Below, one piece after another: positions 6,345-8,629 of a stretch of 8,629 nt of DNA. Source of the DNA: Bacillota bacterium (GTDB lineage Bacteria; Bacillota; Limnochordia; Limnochordales; ZCTH02-B6); the NCBI GenBank assembly GCA_003387805.1, contig QGSR01000070.1:1-8629 (forward strand). Reading direction: 5' to 3'. Numbering within the stretch: the first letter of the stretch is position 1; each line of letters starts with the position of its first letter. The position numbers were made by a program, and so were the translations under genes. The notes beneath the pieces are model-generated. The model was not told where the DNA came from. It made no database searches and worked only from the letters and a program-made list of their open reading frames with translations.

Positions 6345-8380
6345 GCGGCGCGACGGGCGGCGGGCACGGTGCCGCGGGCGGCGCGATGGGCGGCGGCGAG
6401 CACGGTGCCGCGGGCGGCGGCCACGGCGGGGGCCGGCTGGACGCCGGCCCGTACCGCGGGCCTCATGGCGATCGGCAGGGCGGCCCGGGCGGCCTCGCGA
6501 CGGGCGGCCCGCACGGGGGCGGGCCGGTGCCGCCTCACGGGCGGCGCCCGGGCATGCCCCGTCCCCACGGCCCCATGGGCGTCGGCATGCCCGTGGAGAA
6601 GCCGAAAGATTTCCGGGGCACGCTGCGGCGGCTCTTGGGCTATTTGCGGCCCCGGATGCTGCAGATTGTTCTCGTCTTCATGATGGCCGCGCTGAGCACC
6701 GTGTTCGCCATCGTCAGCCCGCGGGTGCTCGGCAGCGCGACGACGGTTTTGTTTGAGGGATTCATGGCCCAGCGGGCGGGCGTGCCGGGCGCGGGCATCG
6801 ATTTTGTCCGCATCCGGGAAATTTTGGTCTTGCTGTCGGGCCTGTACGTCGTCAGCGCCCTGTTCGCCTACCTGCAGCAGTACATCATGGCGGGCGTGGC
6901 CCAGGAAACGGTGTTCGAGCTGCGGCGCGACGTGGACGCCAAGCTGACGCGGCTGCCTTTGCGCTATTACGACGCCAACCCGCACGGGGACACGCTGAGC
7001 CGCATTACCAACGACGTGGACAACATCGCCAACACGCTGACGCAAAGCCTGACGCAGGCCATCACGTCGGTGGTCACCGTCGTCGGCGTCGTGTTCATGA
7101 TGTTCAGCATCAGCCCCACGCTGGCCGTGGTGACCATGGTGACGCTGCCGTTGTCGGGCGTGGTGACCATGGGCATCGCCAAGCGGTCGCAGGCGCACTT
7201 TCGGGATCAGCAGCGCACGCTGGGCCAGCTCAACGGCCACGTGGAGGAGATGTACACGGGCCACGCCATCGTCAAGGCCTTCGGCCAGGAGGAGCGGTCG
7301 GTGGCCAAGTTTGACCGGCTTAACGAAGAGCTTTGCGAGGCGGGCTGGCGGGCGCAGTTCATCTCGGGCCTCATCATGCCGCTGATGGGATTCATCAACA
7401 ACATCGGCTACGTCATCGTCAGCGTCGTGGGCGCGATTTACGTCACGCGGCAGGCCATCCAGATCGGCGACGTGCAGGCGTTTATCCAGTACGCCCGGCA
7501 GTTCGGCCAGCCCATCGTGCAGGTGGCCAGCGTGGCCAACATCATCCAGTCCACCATCGCCTCGGCGGAGCGGGTGTTCGAGCTCTTGGATGAAGACGAG
7601 GAGACGCCGGATCCGGCTCGCCCGGCCCGGCCGGCGGTGCGCGGCCACGTGCGCTTCGAAAACGTGTCGTTCCGCTACAAGCCCGACGTCCCCCTCATCG
7701 AGAACCTCAACGTCGAGGGCAAGCCGGGGCAGGTCGTGGCCATCGTGGGGCCTACCGGGGCGGGCAAGACGACGCTGGTGAACCTCCTCATGCGCTTCTA
7801 CGACGTCGACGATGGGCGCATCACCATCGACGGCGTGGACATTCGCGACATGAAGCGCAGCGACCTGCGCGGCCTCTTCGGCATGGTGATGCAGGATACG
7901 TGGCTGTTCCACGGCACCATCCGGGACAACATCGCTTACGGGCGGGAGGGCGCCACGGAGGAGGAAGTGGTGGCCGCGGCCCGGGCGGCCTATGCGGATC
8001 ACTTCATTCGCACGCTGCCCGACGGGTACGACACCGTCATCAACGAAGAGGCGTCGAATCTGTCGCAGGGACAGAAGCAGCTGCTGACCATCGCCCGGGC
8101 GCTTTTGGCCGACCCGGCCATCCTGATTTTGGACGAGGCCACCAGCAGCGTGGACACCCGCACGGAACTGCAGATCCAACGGGCTTTGCACGAGCTGATG
8201 AAGGGCCGCACCAGCTTCGTCATCGCGCATCGGCTGTCCACCATCCGAGACGCGGACGTCGTGCTGGTGATGAACGAAGGCCGCATCGTGGAGCAGGGCA
8301 CCCACGACGAGCTGCTGGCCAAGGGCGGCTTTTACGCCGAGCTGTATCAGAGCCAGTTCGCCGCCGAGCGGGCGGGGTGA
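6341..8380 (+). CDS. Heterodimeric ABC exporter, subunit 2 (catalytic; BmrD/TM288-like)
   Basis: This 679-residue half-transporter is the partner of the gene before it. Residues 1-86 are a Gly/Pro/His-rich extension, followed by KPKDFRGTLRRLLGYLRP and six membrane helices (about 106-128, 160-183, 237-257, 258-279, 341-367 and 378-402). The nucleotide-binding domain starts near 435: Walker A GPTGAGKTT (470-478), Q518, signature LSQGQ (574-578), Walker B ILILDE with the catalytic E599, D-loop SVD (603-605) and the H-loop H630. The ATPase residues are intact while the signature is non-canonical, the reverse of subunit 1. Paired head to tail, the dimer has one working and one degenerate site. ATG at 6341 has GAGGAGG at 6327-6333, 7 bases upstream, and overlaps the previous stop codon. 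Later ATGs (6554, 6587) lack ribosome sites. It is about 80 residues longer than a plain half-transporter because of the extension. Confidence 0.95.
   Translation: MSGATGGGHGAAGGAMGGGEHGAAGGGHGGGRLDAGPYRGPHGDRQGGPGGLATGGPHGGGPVPPHGRRPGMPRPHGPMGVGMPVEKPKDFRGTLRRLLGYLRPRMLQIVLVFMMAALSTVFAIVSPRVLGSATTVLFEGFMAQRAGVPGAGIDFVRIREILVLLSGLYVVSALFAYLQQYIMAGVAQETVFELRRDVDAKLTRLPLRYYDANPHGDTLSRITNDVDNIANTLTQSLTQAITSVVTVVGVVFMMFSISPTLAVVTMVTLPLSGVVTMGIAKRSQAHFRDQQRTLGQLNGHVEEMYTGHAIVKAFGQEERSVAKFDRLNEELCEAGWRAQFISGLIMPLMGFINNIGYVIVSVVGAIYVTRQAIQIGDVQAFIQYARQFGQPIVQVASVANIIQSTIASAERVFELLDEDEETPDPARPARPAVRGHVRFENVSFRYKPDVPLIENLNVEGKPGQVVAIVGPTGAGKTTLVNLLMRFYDVDDGRITIDGVDIRDMKRSDLRGLFGMVMQDTWLFHGTIRDNIAYGREGATEEEVVAAARAAYADHFIRTLPDGYDTVINEEASNLSQGQKQLLTIARALLADPAILILDEATSSVDTRTELQIQRALHELMKGRTSFVIAHRLSTIRDADVVLVMNEGRIVEQGTHDELLAKGGFYAELYQSQFAAERAG
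6364..6419 (+). repeat. 20-bp exact direct repeat, period 36 bp, inside subunit 2
   Basis: GCACGGTGCCGCGGGCGGCG occurs at 6364-6383 and again at 6400-6419. The spacing is in frame, so it duplicates the HGAAGG peptide 12 residues apart within the Gly/His-rich extension. It looks like recent slippage growth of a disordered tail. Confidence 0.85.
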
Positions 8381-8389
8381 GTCCGTTCG

Positions 8390-8550
8390 GTGCGGGCCCG
8401 GGTGCGGGTCCGGTGTGGGTCCGGGTGCGGGCCCGGTGCGGGCCCGGTGCGGGCCCGGTGTGGGTCCGGATGCGGGTCCGGGTGCGGGCCCGGAGCGGGT
8501 CCGGGTGCGGGCCCGGAGCGGGTTCGGGTGCGGGCCCGGTGTGGGTCCGG
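8390..8550 (+). repeat. Array of 14 alternating 11/12-bp G-rich repeats (23-bp higher-order period)
   Basis: The consensus unit is GTGCGGGYCCG with an optional extra G. Units start at 8390, 8402, 8413, 8425, 8436, 8447, 8458, 8470, 8482, 8493, 8505, 8516, 8528 and 8539: seven of 11 bp and seven of 12 bp, together exactly 161 bp. They mostly alternate in length, giving a 23-bp period that slips once, near 8436-8447. Variants recur (GTGTGGGTCCG three times, GAGCGGG twice). Most units carry the palindrome CGGGCCCG or its near form CGGGTCCG. The array starts 9 bases after the exporter stop codon, so it should be transcribed as the 3' end of that message unless a terminator intervenes, and I see none. 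Because units of 11 and 12 bp shift the frame, it is unlikely to be coding. The function is unknown. Confidence 0.9.
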
Positions 8551-8587
8551 GCCCCGGGCTTGCCCGTTCCCGGCCCCCCTGCGGGGC

Positions 8588-8612
8588 ACCCGCGGCATGC
8601 CCCCCCGCGGGT
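8588..8612. other. 8-bp hairpin after the repeat array
   Basis: ACCCGCGG (8588-8595) pairs exactly with CCGCGGGT (8605-8612) around a 9-base C-rich loop. No T-tract follows on the plus strand, so it is not a typical intrinsic terminator. It could be a pause or RNA-end structure for the exporter message. The window ends 17 bases later with no gene visible. Confidence 0.35.
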
Positions 8613-8629
8613 CCGACCATTTGCTGATG

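Noticed and set aside
8390..8550. CRISPR array
   Set aside because: The units are 11-12 bp with no unique spacers, so it is a tandem repeat and not a CRISPR array.
6221..8620. 799-codon open frame on the minus strand antisense to exporter subunit 2
   Set aside because: It is a shadow frame of GC-rich coding DNA: the protein is rich in His, Arg, Ala and Gly without domains, and both plus-strand genes here are well-supported families.

Overview
The window reads as chromosomal DNA of a high-G+C bacterium, about two-thirds G+C by eye. Strong AGGAGG-type ribosome sites, two TTG starts, a two-domain thermophile-type disulfide oxidoreductase and a BmrCD/TM287-288-type exporter pair point to a high-GC, probably thermophilic member of the Bacillota, such as the Symbiobacterium/Thermaerobacter/Limnochordia kind. 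That placement is inference from gene content only. I see no rRNA, tRNA, CRISPR array, transposase or phage gene.

Layout. At 1-1410 (+) is the 3' part of a methyl-accepting chemotaxis protein that enters from the left edge. A short spacer holds a near-perfect AT-rich dyad at 1449-1466. At 1541-2245 (+) is a protein disulfide oxidoreductase with two thioredoxin folds (CMYC and CPYC), closed by a strong terminator at 2276-2308. At 2431-2868 (+) is a small single-domain DUF1259 protein, closed by a long nested hairpin terminator at 2921-2970. At 3016-4077 (-) is a TrpX-type ABC substrate-binding protein. It converges on the DUF1259 gene and has no permease or ATPase gene next to it in the window. 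A 536-bp divergent intergenic region (4078-4613) holds a 31-nt dyad and a triple 21-bp repeat. At 4614-6344 and 6341-8380 (+) are the two half-transporters of a heterodimeric ABC exporter, joined by an ATGA overlap. From 8390 to 8550, nine bases after the last stop codon, lies an array of 14 alternating 11- and 12-bp G-rich repeats.

How the parts work together. The exporter pair is one translationally coupled functional unit. The first subunit carries the degenerate ATP site residues (Asp for the Walker B Glu, Gln for the H-loop His). The second carries intact ATPase residues but a non-canonical LSQGQ signature. Together they make one consensus and one degenerate site. The other genes appear to be separate transcription units: chemotaxis sensing, cytoplasmic disulfide exchange, an unknown DUF1259 function, and solute capture. 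Nothing in the window ties them into one pathway.

I did not find an obviously new multi-gene system. The parts that the genes do not explain are the 3' repeat array, the two dyads, the repeats in the divergent spacer, the orphan non-lipoprotein binding protein and the His/Gly-rich N-terminal extension of the second exporter subunit.
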